Positions 1-6,784 of a stretch of 14,334 nt of DNA are shown here, piece by piece. The first letter of the stretch is position 1; each line of letters opens with the position of its first letter. The stretch is from CAZEBW01 sp964510205 (GTDB taxonomy: Bacteria > Chloroflexota > Anaerolineae > VGOG01): the NCBI GenBank assembly GCA_964510205.1, contig CAZEBW010000085.1:1-14334 (forward strand), in the 5' to 3' direction. Below the pieces are notes generated by a model. The model made no database searches. It saw only the letters and a list, made by a program, of their open reading frames with translations, and was not told where the DNA came from. Position numbers and translations under genes: made by a program.

Positions 1-792
1 TTCCTCCGCCAACAGCTTTTCCGCCAGCTTCGCCGCCGCCTCTGCGACGGTCTGGCCCTCAACGATCTCGGCCTCCTCCTGGCGAGGCGGCGGAGTGAAG
101 ACGCGCACGACCTGGGTGGGCGAGCCCTCCAGCCCGCACTGGGACGGATCGGCCGCGGTCAGAGCGCACGCATCCCACACCCCAATCTCCACCCCCCGCG
201 AGCGCATAACGCCTTGGAAATCGGGATAGCGCGGCTGGTTGATGTCCTTGTTCACCGTGACCACGGCAGGAAGGGTACTGACCACAACCTCGCGCCCTTC
301 TTCCACCAACCGCTCCACGGTGATGGTCTGATTGTCGAAATCAATCTGGCGAATGTTGGAGACGTAGGTGAGCTGGGGGATTTCCAGGCGGTTGGCGATG
401 CCTGGCCCCACCTGACCGGTGTCGCCGTCAATGGCCTGGCGGCCGCAGAGGACGAGGTCGTAATCGCCGATGCGCTGGATGGCCTCAGCCAGGGTGTAGG
501 CCGTGGCCAGGGTATCCGCGCCGGCGAAGGCGCGGTCGGAGAGCAGGACAGCCTCGTCAGCGCCCATGGCGATGGCTTCTCGCAGGGCGTCCTCGGCCTG
601 GGGCGGCCCCATGGAGAGCACCGTCACCCGCCCGCCGAACTTCTCTCGCAGACGCAGCGCTTCCTCGATGGCGTAGGTGTCGAAGGGATTGATGATGCTG
701 GGCACCCCCTCGCGGATCAAGGTCCCCGTCTCAGGATTGACGTTCACCTCGGTGGTATCGGGCACTTGTTTGATACACACTATGGCGTGCAT
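1..792 (-). CDS. etfB: Electron transfer flavoprotein beta subunit, second copy (partial, C-terminus outside window)
   Basis: The reading frame is open from an ATG at 792 to the window edge, giving 264 residues without a stop; only the extreme C-terminus is missing. EtfB pairs with EtfA to carry electrons between flavoenzymes. Visible family features are the N-terminal CIKQVPDTTEV (residues 6-16), NPFDTYAIEEA (35-45) and the nucleotide-binding loop GRQAIDGDTGQVGP (117-130). Near the C-terminus is GSPTQVVRVFTP (223-234). From family knowledge, the KQVPDT start and the GSPT...FTP tail are common in FixA-type and clostridial Etfs linked to electron bifurcation, unlike the EtfB at 3691-4479. It starts 6 bases after the upstream hdrA stop, with only a weak GGGG-type ribosome site, so it is probably translationally coupled. 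A matching etfA is expected just outside the window. Confidence 0.93.
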   Translation of the reverse strand, partial: MHAIVCIKQVPDTTEVNVNPETGTLIREGVPSIINPFDTYAIEEALRLREKFGGRVTVLSMGPPQAEDALREAIAMGADEAVLLSDRAFAGADTLATAYTLAEAIQRIGDYDLVLCGRQAIDGDTGQVGPGIANRLEIPQLTYVSNIRQIDFDNQTITVERLVEEGREVVVSTLPAVVTVNKDINQPRYPDFQGVMRSRGVEIGVWDACALTAADPSQCGLEGSPTQVVRVFTPPPRQEEAEIVEGQTVAEAAAKLAEKLLAEE

Positions 793-798
793 TGACTT

Positions 799-2604
799 CT
801 ACCCCAACATGGCGTCAATCTGAGCCATGATCTGGTCGTGGGTGAAATGGCTGAGGACCATCGAGCCGGAGGGACAGACTGCTGCACAGGCGCCACACCC
901 TTTGCACAGCACCTGGTTCACGGTCATGATCCCCCGCCTGTCGTCGCGGGTCAGTGCGCCATAAGTGCACAAGCTCTCGCAGATGCCGCAGCCGGCGCAC
1001 ATCTCCACCTCGACCACGCCGGTGACCGATTCGACCTTCACCCTGCCCCGCGACAAAGGGATCATGGCCGACGAGGCGGCGGCCTTGGCCTGGGAAATGG
1101 TATCGGGGATGTCCTTGGGCCCCTGGCAGCAGCCGGCCAGATAGACGCCGTCGTTGACCGTATCCACCGGCCTCAGCTTGGGATGCGCCTCGGCGAAGAA
1201 ACCGTCTGGAGAGCGGGGCAGCTTCAGTAGCTCGGCGATACCCTGAGAATCACGGCGGGGAACGAGGCCCGTAGCCAGCACCACCAGATCGGCCTCCACC
1301 TCCAGCGGCTCGCCCAGCAGGGTGTCCTCGGCCCGCACCACGACTCTATCCCCCCGCCTGTAGACCTCCGACACGCTGCCCCGACGGTAGCGCACGCCCT
1401 CGCGCCTCACCTGATCGTAGAACTCCTCGAATCCCTTGCCGAAGGCCCGCACGTCCATGTAGAACACCGTCACGTTGGCCTGGGGCAGCTTCTCTTTGAC
1501 CAGGTGCGCCTGCTTGGCCGTGTACATGCAGCAAACCCGCGAGCAGTACTCGTTGCCCACCGTCTCATCCCGCGAACCCACACACTGGATGAACACCACG
1601 TCCCTCGGCCGAATGGTCAGGTGGTCAGATGGTCGGGTGATCGAGTCTTCTCCCTCACCCCCTTTGAGCTTTAAGCTTTGAGCTTTGAGCTTCAGGGCTC
1701 CCCTGCTCCCCTGCTCCTCTGCTCCCTTGCTCCCCTGCTCCCTGAACAGGCGCTCGAATTGGGGGGCGGTGAGGATATTGGGGTATTGGCCGTAGCCCAG
1801 CTCTGGCTTGATGCAGGCGTCGAAATGGTCGTAGCCGATGGCTACCACAATCGAGCCTACATCAAAATGCAGGGGGGAGGAATCTTGCCCCTTGCCTCTT
1901 GCCTCTTGCACCGTGACCTGGAAGTTGCCGATGTAGCCCTCGAGGCTCACGACTTCTGACGAGGTGAGCAACTCGATGTTGGGGTGCTCCGCCACTGCCT
2001 GCATCCTGGGGCCCAACAGCTCCTGGCAGCTCTCCAGGGTGGGGAAAGTGCGGTTGAGCTGGGCCACCCGTCCGCCCAGGGTGGGCTCCTTCTCCACCAG
2101 GTACACCCTGAAGCCGGCGTTGGCGATGTCCAGGGCGGCTTCGATGCCGGCGATCCCCCCGCCGATGACCAGCGCCGCCGGAGTGACATCCACCTCCCGC
2201 TCCTCCAGCGGCTGCAGCAGCGCGGCCTTGGCCACCGCCGAGGCCACGAGCTGCTTGGCTTTCTCGGTAGCCCACGTCCTATCCTGGTGCACCCACGAAC
2301 ACTGCTCCCGGATGTTGGCCATCTCGAAGCAGTAGGGATTGACGCCCTCTTCTTCCACCGCCCCACGGAAGGTCGGCTCGTGCATGCGAGGAGAGCAAGC
2401 AGCCACCACCACGTGGGTCAGCCCGTGCTCCCGGATGTCGCTCTTGATCAGTTCCTGGCCAGGATCGGAGCACATGTAGGTGTACTCCGTGGCCACCGCC
2501 ACGTTGGGCAGCGTTTGGGCAAAGGCAGCCACCGCCTCTACATCTACGGTGGCCGCGATATTAATGCCGCAATGGCAGACATACACCCCAACTCGAGCTC
2601 TCAT
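799..2604 (-). CDS. hdrA: HdrA-like FAD/iron-sulfur protein with N-terminal HdrA domain and C-terminal ferredoxin
   Basis: This 601-residue protein belongs to the HdrA family, the flavin-containing subunit that can split or merge electron pairs. It has the N-terminal HdrA domain (YVCHCG at 8-13; VVVAACSPRMHEPTF at 65-79), an FAD-binding Rossmann motif (VIGGGIAGIEAA, 146-157), FIQCVGSRDE (338-347) and NEYCSRVCCMYTAKQ (351-365). A C-terminal two-cluster ferredoxin has Cys at 536/539/542/546 and 567/570/573/577. The ferredoxin usually inserted in the FAD domain is missing; residues 233-246 are coded by a heptamer repeat instead. Residues about 290-333 are also repeat-coded. I place the start at the ATG at 2604, preceded by AGGGA at 5 bases, because the longer frame reads back through a palindromic repeat. 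It follows etfA and ends 6 bases before the second etfB, suggesting it partners Etf. Confidence 0.9.
   Translation of the reverse strand: MRARVGVYVCHCGINIAATVDVEAVAAFAQTLPNVAVATEYTYMCSDPGQELIKSDIREHGLTHVVVAACSPRMHEPTFRGAVEEEGVNPYCFEMANIREQCSWVHQDRTWATEKAKQLVASAVAKAALLQPLEEREVDVTPAALVIGGGIAGIEAALDIANAGFRVYLVEKEPTLGGRVAQLNRTFPTLESCQELLGPRMQAVAEHPNIELLTSSEVVSLEGYIGNFQVTVQEARGKGQDSSPLHFDVGSIVVAIGYDHFDACIKPELGYGQYPNILTAPQFERLFREQGSKGAEEQGSRGALKLKAQSLKLKGGEGEDSITRPSDHLTIRPRDVVFIQCVGSRDETVGNEYCSRVCCMYTAKQAHLVKEKLPQANVTVFYMDVRAFGKGFEEFYDQVRREGVRYRRGSVSEVYRRGDRVVVRAEDTLLGEPLEVEADLVVLATGLVPRRDSQGIAELLKLPRSPDGFFAEAHPKLRPVDTVNDGVYLAGCCQGPKDIPDTISQAKAAASSAMIPLSRGRVKVESVTGVVEVEMCAGCGICESLCTYGALTRDDRRGIMTVNQVLCKGCGACAAVCPSGSMVLSHFTHDQIMAQIDAMLG
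1615..1744. repeat. Composite 8/7/8-bp tandem repeat inside hdrA, in frame
   Basis: Three adjacent degenerate tandem arrays lie inside the coding region: four octamers of the GGTCAGRT type (1615-1646), five heptamers of the CTTTGAG type (1662-1696) and six octamers of the GCTCCCCT type (1697-1744). Together they encode a low-complexity Gly/Lys/Ser/Glu-rich stretch at about residues 290-333, just before the conserved FIQCVGSRDE motif. The frame is preserved. The two related HdrA proteins upstream have short ordinary loops at this point. Confidence 0.9.
1884..1911. repeat. Heptamer repeat (CTTGCCT x4) inside hdrA
   Basis: Four tandem units of CTTGCCY/CTTGCAC, 28 bp in all, code for part of residues 233-246. 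This is where HdrA proteins usually carry an inserted ferredoxin, which is absent in this copy. Confidence 0.85.
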
Positions 2605-2626
2605 CGCCGTCCCTGTCCACAGAACT

Positions 2627-2703
2627 GTCATTGCGAGGAGCGCAGCGACGAGGCAATCTCCAGTTCGCAGCATAGGAGATTGCTTCGCTACGCTCGCAAT
2701 GAC
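2627..2703. repeat. Imperfect palindromic intergenic repeat between etfA and hdrA
   Basis: The left arm (2627-2660, beginning GTCATTGCGAGGAGCG) and right arm (2676-2703, ending CGCTCGCAATGAC) are inverted copies around a 15-bp centre. The left arm carries about 6 extra bases. It resembles the GTCATTGCGAG...GCAATCTC palindromes I know from many bacterial genomes, which are MITE/REP-like and have no coding capacity. It fills nearly all of the 108-bp gap between etfA and hdrA. A transcript would fold into a long hairpin here, but no U-run follows, so a terminator is not supported. Confidence 0.88.
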
Positions 2704-2712
2704 ACTTTGCCA

Positions 2713-3690
2713 TCAGCCCCCCAGTTGCTCCGTCAGCGCCGGCACTACTTTGAACAGATCTTCCACAATGCCGTAGTGGGCCACCTTGAAGATGGGCGCG
2801 TCGGGGTCTTTGTTGACGGCCACGATGGTGCTGGCGGCCTTCATGCCCACCACGTGCTGGGAGGCCCCGCTGATGCCCAGCGCCAGGTAGAGCTTGGGCT
2901 TTACCGTCTTGCCCGACTGGCCCACCTGGCGATCGGGCGGCAGCCAGCCAGCGTCCACCACGGGGCGGGAACCAGCTATCACCCCACCCAGAGACTCGGC
3001 CAACCGCTCCGCCAGGGCCATGTTTTCCGCTTCTTTGATGCCGCGCCCCACGGCCACCACCACATCGGCCTGAGTGATGTCCACGTCGCCCACGGCGGCT
3101 TCCACGTATTCGATGAACCTGCGGTATGCGACGTCCTCTGTCAGGGGGGAATCCACGGCCACGACCTCGCCGCCCAGAGGCGCGCCCTCCTCGAAGGGAA
3201 AGGCCGCCTGCCGCACAGTGGCCATAGCCACATCGGCCTGGCGAAAGGCGACCCTGGCGCTCACCTTGCCCCCGTACATCTCCCGCACAGCGAACGGCTG
3301 AGCGCTAGGCCCATCCTCGAACTCCAACCCCACGCAGTCGGTGACCAGCGGCAAGTCCAGTTGGGTGGCCAGGCTGGGAGCCAGGTCCATGCCATAGGCG
3401 CTGTGCCCCATCAACACCAGCCTCGGCTTGCGCTGGGTGATCAGATGGGCCAGAACCTGCTGATAGGCGTCGGCGTTGAAGTGCTCCAGCCGCTCATCGG
3501 AGACGACCAAAACTCGGTTGGCGTGCTGGGTCAGCTCCGTGGCGAAATCGTCAACGTCGTGGCCAAGGAGCACTGCCGCCAGAGGAGCATCCTGGGCGGC
3601 AGCCAACTCTCGCCCCTTGCCCAGCATCTCAAAGGTGATGTCCCTCAGCTCGCCCCGCCTGTGTTCTGCTAAAACGAATATCTCGCCCAT
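2713..3690 (-). CDS. etfA: Electron transfer flavoprotein alpha subunit
   Basis: This 325-residue protein has the normal length of EtfA, which holds the mobile FAD and passes electrons to its redox partner. The C-terminal FAD domain is complete: VVAVGRGI (211-218), GSRPVVDAGWLP (240-251), QVGQSGKTVKPKLYLALGIS (255-274) and VNKDPDAPIF (292-301), then HYGIVEDLFKVVP (305-317). The N-terminal alpha/beta domain begins MGEIFVLAEH. The ATG follows the TAA of etfB directly with no gap, and a GAGGGGG stretch inside the etfB end may serve as ribosome site, so the two subunits are probably translationally coupled. The position next to an HdrD-like Fe-S protein suggests that this Etf feeds or is fed by that protein. 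The identification is secure; the partner dehydrogenase is not in the window. Confidence 0.96.
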   Translation of the reverse strand: MGEIFVLAEHRRGELRDITFEMLGKGRELAAAQDAPLAAVLLGHDVDDFATELTQHANRVLVVSDERLEHFNADAYQQVLAHLITQRKPRLVLMGHSAYGMDLAPSLATQLDLPLVTDCVGLEFEDGPSAQPFAVREMYGGKVSARVAFRQADVAMATVRQAAFPFEEGAPLGGEVVAVDSPLTEDVAYRRFIEYVEAAVGDVDITQADVVVAVGRGIKEAENMALAERLAESLGGVIAGSRPVVDAGWLPPDRQVGQSGKTVKPKLYLALGISGASQHVVGMKAASTIVAVNKDPDAPIFKVAHYGIVEDLFKVVPALTEQLGG

Positions 3691-4479
3691 TTAGACAACC
3701 CCCTCATTCTTGAGAACCGTGACCAGCTCGCTCGATACCTCTTCCGGAGAACCCTCCAGGATCGTGGCCTGGGCCGTCACCACGGGGATGAACAGCTCGA
3801 CCAGGCTGGTCTTGGATCCTGCTTCGCCCACCGCCTCCTCGGCCAGATCGAGGTCGTCCAGGTCCAGCACCTCGATCTGCTTCTTCATGGCCTTGCGAAT
3901 GCCGAAGATGGAGGCGTAGCGCGGCTCGTTGATGCCCGTCTGGATGGTGAACAGGGCCGGCAGTCCGATCTCCAGCACCTCGTGCAGGCCGCCCTCCAGC
4001 TCGCGGTGCACCGTCATCTTGCCGTCCTCCGCCTCGGTGCTCACCACCAGCGCGGCGTGGGGAATGTCCAGCATCTCGGCCAGAGTGACGCCCACCTGAG
4101 CAGAAGCGTCGTCATCGGCCATGCAGCCGGTCAGCACCAGATCGTAGTCCATGTCCCTGATGGCCTCGGCCAAGATGCGGGCGGTGGCGTAGCTGTCGGA
4201 GCCCTCGAAGCGCTCGTCGGTCAGCCGAACGGCGGTGTCCACACCCTTGGCCAGGCACATGCGCAGCGTCTCATCAGCTTCTGGCGGGCCTACGGTAAGA
4301 ACCGTGATCGAACCGCCGAATTCCTCTTTGAGAAGCAGGGCCTCCTCGACGGCGTAGTTATCGGCCTCGTTGATGTCGAACACCAGGCCCTCTCTCTTGA
4401 TGTCCCTCCCATCGTCGCGGATGGCGATCTCCGCCTCCGTCGTGTCGGGCACGTACTTTACGCACACAACTATGTCCAT
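3691..4479 (-). CDS. etfB: Electron transfer flavoprotein beta subunit, first copy
   Basis: This 262-residue EtfB partners the adjacent etfA. It begins MDIVVCVKYVPDTTEAEI and contains LTVGPPEADETLRMCLAKG (61-79), VHRELEGGLHEVLE (157-170) and the family signature NEPRYASIFGIRKAMKK (184-200). The nucleotide loop reads GCMADDDASAQVG (118-130) where the other EtfB here has GRQAIDGDTGQVG, and NEADNYAVEEA replaces NPFDTYAIEEA. It also lacks the GSPT...FTP tail, ending instead in a short helix-like ELVTVLKNEGVV. These differences suggest another class or partner than the EtfB at 1-792. The ATG at 4479 is fixed by a strong GGAGG; the longer frame upstream only reads through a tandem repeat. It lies downstream of the HdrD-like gene, and its TAA touches the etfA ATG. 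Confidence 0.96.
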   Translation of the reverse strand: MDIVVCVKYVPDTTEAEIAIRDDGRDIKREGLVFDINEADNYAVEEALLLKEEFGGSITVLTVGPPEADETLRMCLAKGVDTAVRLTDERFEGSDSYATARILAEAIRDMDYDLVLTGCMADDDASAQVGVTLAEMLDIPHAALVVSTEAEDGKMTVHRELEGGLHEVLEIGLPALFTIQTGINEPRYASIFGIRKAMKKQIEVLDLDDLDLAEEAVGEAGSKTSLVELFIPVVTAQATILEGSPEEVSSELVTVLKNEGVV

Positions 4480-4485
4480 TTTCTT

Positions 4486-4490
4486 CCTCC
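4486..4490 (-). promoter_or_regulatory. Ribosome binding site of etfB (fixes start at 4479)
   Basis: GGAGG lies 6 bases before the ATG at 4479. It sits between the intergenic repeat and the gene. It shows that the roughly 32-residue upstream extension, which reads through the repeat, is not part of the protein. Confidence 0.85.
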
Positions 4491-4496
4491 CTATCT

Positions 4497-4580
4497 GTAG
4501 TACGTATTGCGTAGTACGTATTGCGTATTGCGTATTGCGTGTTGCGTATTCCGTTACGCAGTACGCAATACGCAATACGT
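4497..4580. repeat. Heptamer (ATTGCGT) tandem repeat with inverted half, intergenic
   Basis: Degenerate ATTGCGT heptamers run from about 4497 to 4552. They are followed by the complementary form (ACGCAAT units) from about 4553 to 4580, so the element can fold on itself. It occupies nearly the whole gap between the HdrD-like gene (stop at 4582) and etfB. No gene or promoter is visible in it. Confidence 0.9.
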
Positions 4581-4581
4581 C

Positions 4582-5706
4582 TCATATTGCCTGCGCCACC
4601 AGTTCAACGACGTCCAGCACTTGAATCGCCTCCTCCGCCCCCGTGGTCTTGACCGCGTCTTCCAGGGTCAACATGCAGAAGGGGCAGGCGGTGGCGATGA
4701 CCTCGGCGCCCAGCTCGAGGGCGCTCTTGACACGTACTTCCGCCAGCCGCTCGCCAACGCCGCTAGCCTCCACCCACATCCGCCCTCCGCCGCCTTCGCA
4801 GCACAGGCTCCGCTCCCTGGAGCGGTCGAACTCCACGAACTGCAGGCCGGGGATGCTCTGCAGGATCGCCCTCGGCTCGTCGTAGACGCCGTTCTGCTTC
4901 CCCAGATAGCACGGATCGTGATAGGTGACCACTTTGTTCACCTCTCCTGAGAAAGCCAGCTTCCCGCGCTCGATCAAATCCGCCAGCAGTTGGGTGTAAT
5001 GCTGCACCTCGACATCCAGCCCTTCGTACTCTTTCTTGAAGCTGTTGTAGCAGTGGGGAGAGGTGGTCACCATCTGTTTTATGTCGTGCTGCTGGAAGAG
5101 TTCCAGGTTGTCCTCCACCAGAAACTCAAATAGCCCTTCCTCCCCCATCCTTCGCATCTCGCTGCCGCAGCAGATCTCCTCGTTGCCCAGCGTGCCGAAG
5201 TCAACGCCTGCCTCATCGAACACCTTGACCATCGCCTGGGCCACGGCCTGAACGCGGTCGTCGTAGGCCGGGGTGCAGCCCACGAAGTAGAGTAGCTCTG
5301 CTTTGGCACCTTCAGTCAGATTCTTCACGTCCAAACCCTGAGCCCACTCCGACCGTTTGGCCTTGCCCCGTCCCCAGGGGTTGCCGAACTTGAACGTGCT
5401 CTCCAGCGCATCGCGGACGGTGGGCTTGACGTGGCCGCCCTCGGTCAACACCCGCCTCATGCCGATCAGGACCAGGGCGGGGTCCACGCCCTTGGGACAA
5501 CGCAGCGTGCACGTCGTGCAGGTGGTGCAGTCCCAGATCTCAGGCATCTGATTGATGTCCAGCTTATCGCTGACCAGAGCCTGGTAGATGATACGTCTGA
5601 TGTTGAGGGGTGAGGTCAACGCCAGGGGACAACCTGCCGTACATCGCCCGCATTGGATGCAGCCCAGCAGGTCATATTGTTGTACGAAGTTTCGTGTTCT
5701 CAGCAT
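4582..5706 (-). CDS. Soluble HdrD/GlpC-like iron-sulfur oxidoreductase (two ferredoxin clusters plus two CCG domains)
   Basis: This 374-residue protein has two N-terminal [4Fe-4S] motifs, CIQCGRCTAGCP (16-27) and CTTCTTCTLRCP (60-71), followed by two CCG (DUF224-type) cysteine domains. The first has C144, CC at 179-180 and PHC at 218-219; the second has HDPCYLGK (263-270), CCEGGGG (302-308) and CPFC (341-344). In the first CCG domain the usual CxxC is reduced to SPHC, as in many Etf-linked GlpC/HdrD relatives. There are no membrane segments, unlike the membrane-bound Etf:quinone type. The family passes electrons between Etf or HdrB-like partners and a disulfide, quinone or other acceptor. The gene sits immediately before etfB-etfA, which suggests an Etf:Hdr link. 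Its ATG at 5706 has AAAGGA at 5 bases. The acceptor is unknown. Confidence 0.92.
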   Translation of the reverse strand: MLRTRNFVQQYDLLGCIQCGRCTAGCPLALTSPLNIRRIIYQALVSDKLDINQMPEIWDCTTCTTCTLRCPKGVDPALVLIGMRRVLTEGGHVKPTVRDALESTFKFGNPWGRGKAKRSEWAQGLDVKNLTEGAKAELLYFVGCTPAYDDRVQAVAQAMVKVFDEAGVDFGTLGNEEICCGSEMRRMGEEGLFEFLVEDNLELFQQHDIKQMVTTSPHCYNSFKKEYEGLDVEVQHYTQLLADLIERGKLAFSGEVNKVVTYHDPCYLGKQNGVYDEPRAILQSIPGLQFVEFDRSRERSLCCEGGGGRMWVEASGVGERLAEVRVKSALELGAEVIATACPFCMLTLEDAVKTTGAEEAIQVLDVVELVAQAI

Positions 5707-5716
5707 GGCAATCCTT

Positions 5717-5814
5717 TAGGTCGGTGGATCGGTAGAATCGTAAATTCGTAGACCAGTTCCCCGAATCTACGAGTTTACGGGTTTCCGAATTGACGGATCT
5801 CGCCAATCTACCAG
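5717..5814. repeat. Intergenic repeat of the TTCGTAGA type, partly self-complementary
   Basis: Degenerate octamers related to AAATTCGTAGA on the left and their complement (GAATCTACGAGTTTACGG) on the right fill the gap between hdrB and the HdrD-like gene. The right end reads TACCAGC next to the hdrB stop codon. The same end is found at 6784 next to the hdrC stop, and the 9626-9710 element is related. Confidence 0.85.
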
Positions 5815-6660
5815 CTAAGCCAACCCCAAAGAACGAAGCAGCGGCCGCGGGTCTATGGCGTGCCGCTTGAACCACTTGTCGGCGTCCGGCAGGTCAAGGG
5901 CCAGGCCCAACAGCTCGGTGAAATAGAAGATGGGCATCTTATGGCCTTTCTGGCGGGTGTCCAGGTTGATCTGGCACATGCCACAGGCCGAAACGATGCT
6001 GTCCGCCCCCGCTTCTTCAGCCGCCTGCACCAGCTTGTTCACCAGCGTGATCACCACGTCACTGCGGTTCAAAGTCAGGCTCGCCCCGCAGCAGTCCACG
6101 ATGTACGACCACGACACGGGCTCGGCCCCCATCGCCCGCAGCAGGCGATCCATGAGCACCGGATGCTCAGGATCGTCCCAGCCCGTCAGCTCCGGCGGGC
6201 GCACCAGCACGCATCCGTAGTAGCTGACCGGCTTCAGGCCCTCCAGCGGCTTCTTGACCTGGGCGGCGATGTCGTCCAAATCGAAGTCCCGGCCCATGAT
6301 CTCCAGCAGAGACCGGGGCCGCGCCCGACCCGTGTACTCGAAGCCCAGCAGCTCTTCCATCTCTGCCCGCCAGGTCTCGTCCTCTCGGAATCGCTGATCG
6401 GCGGCCAGGGAGCGCTGGTAGCAGGCCGGACACGGGATGGCCAGGTCCAATCCAGCCGCCTGGGCAATCGCCACGTTACGGCCCGGCAGCGAAGTGGCCA
6501 GTTCATGGCTCAAGGCGTGGCCTGAGGTCGCCCCGCAGCAGTTCCAGTCTTCTAGCTCGACGAGCTCGACGCCCAGCGCCTCGCACACCGCCTCGGTGGA
6601 GAGGCCGTATTCAACAGCCGTGGTAGCCGCCGTACAGCCGGGATAGTATGAATATCTCAA
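5815..6660 (-). CDS. hdrB: Heterodisulfide reductase subunit B (HdrB-like, two CCG domains)
   Basis: This 281-residue HdrB homologue has both cysteine-rich CCG motifs complete: C9, C41-C42, C77 and C80; then C150, C190-C191, C226 and C229. In HdrB these bind two noncubane [4Fe-4S] clusters at the active site that cleaves a disulfide. The spacing fits the family pattern (C-x31-39-CC-x35-36-CxxC). The start is a TTG at 6660, supported by a strong AAGGAG 6 bases upstream and by the protein beginning directly at RYSYYPGC. The TAG stop abuts a repeat element with the end TACCAGC. It follows hdrC as in methanogen hdrCB order. Bacteria lacking coenzyme M/B use HdrB-like proteins for other acceptors, so the substrate is not known. 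Confidence 0.95.
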   Translation of the reverse strand: MRYSYYPGCTAATTAVEYGLSTEAVCEALGVELVELEDWNCCGATSGHALSHELATSLPGRNVAIAQAAGLDLAIPCPACYQRSLAADQRFREDETWRAEMEELLGFEYTGRARPRSLLEIMGRDFDLDDIAAQVKKPLEGLKPVSYYGCVLVRPPELTGWDDPEHPVLMDRLLRAMGAEPVSWSYIVDCCGASLTLNRSDVVITLVNKLVQAAEEAGADSIVSACGMCQINLDTRQKGHKMPIFYFTELLGLALDLPDADKWFKRHAIDPRPLLRSLGLA

Positions 6661-6666
6661 GGTGGT

Positions 6667-6672
6667 CTCCTT
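6667..6672 (-). promoter_or_regulatory. Ribosome binding site deciding the TTG start of hdrB
   Basis: AAGGAG is located 6 bases before the TTG at 6660. No ATG lies in frame at a suitable place, so this site decides the start. Confidence 0.85.
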
Positions 6673-6784
6673 CAGGTTGGTAGATCGGTGGGTTCGTAAA
6701 TTCGTAGATTCGTGTATTCGTGGATTCGTGGATCAGTTGACGAATGTACGAATCTACGAATTCACGAGTTTACGGATTTACCAG
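6673..6784. repeat. Octamer (ATTCGTRG) repeat with inverted half between hdrC and hdrB
   Basis: Left half: tandem octamers of the AGATTCGT/GTATTCGT/GGATTCGT type. Right half: complementary units (ACGAATCTACGAATTCACGA). The two halves can pair as a long imperfect hairpin. It ends in TACCAGC directly against the hdrC stop codon, like the element at 5717-5814. No U-run follows, so it is not an obvious terminator. Confidence 0.88.

Noticed and set aside
214..795. 193-codon plus-strand open frame
   Set aside because: It is the antisense shadow of the second etfB, whose minus-strand frame matches EtfB along its whole length.
2605..2673. N-terminal extension of HdrA that looks like a signal peptide
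   Set aside because: It is read through the GTCATTGCGAG palindrome. HdrA proteins start just before the YVCHCG motif, and an ATG with AGGGA lies at 2604.
1984..3672. 562-codon open frame on the plus strand
   Set aside because: It is antisense to hdrA and etfA, is rich in His/Gln/Gly as expected from reverse reading of GC-rich genes, shows no domain, and crosses two real genes and a palindromic repeat.
4480..4575. N-terminal extension of EtfB
   Set aside because: It is translated from the ATTGCGT repeat. The ATG at 4479 has a strong GGAGG and fits EtfB.
4497..4580. Rho-independent terminator
   Set aside because: The element can form a hairpin but no U-run follows, and genes of the same operon continue on the other side. 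The same holds for the elements at 5717, 6673 and 9626.
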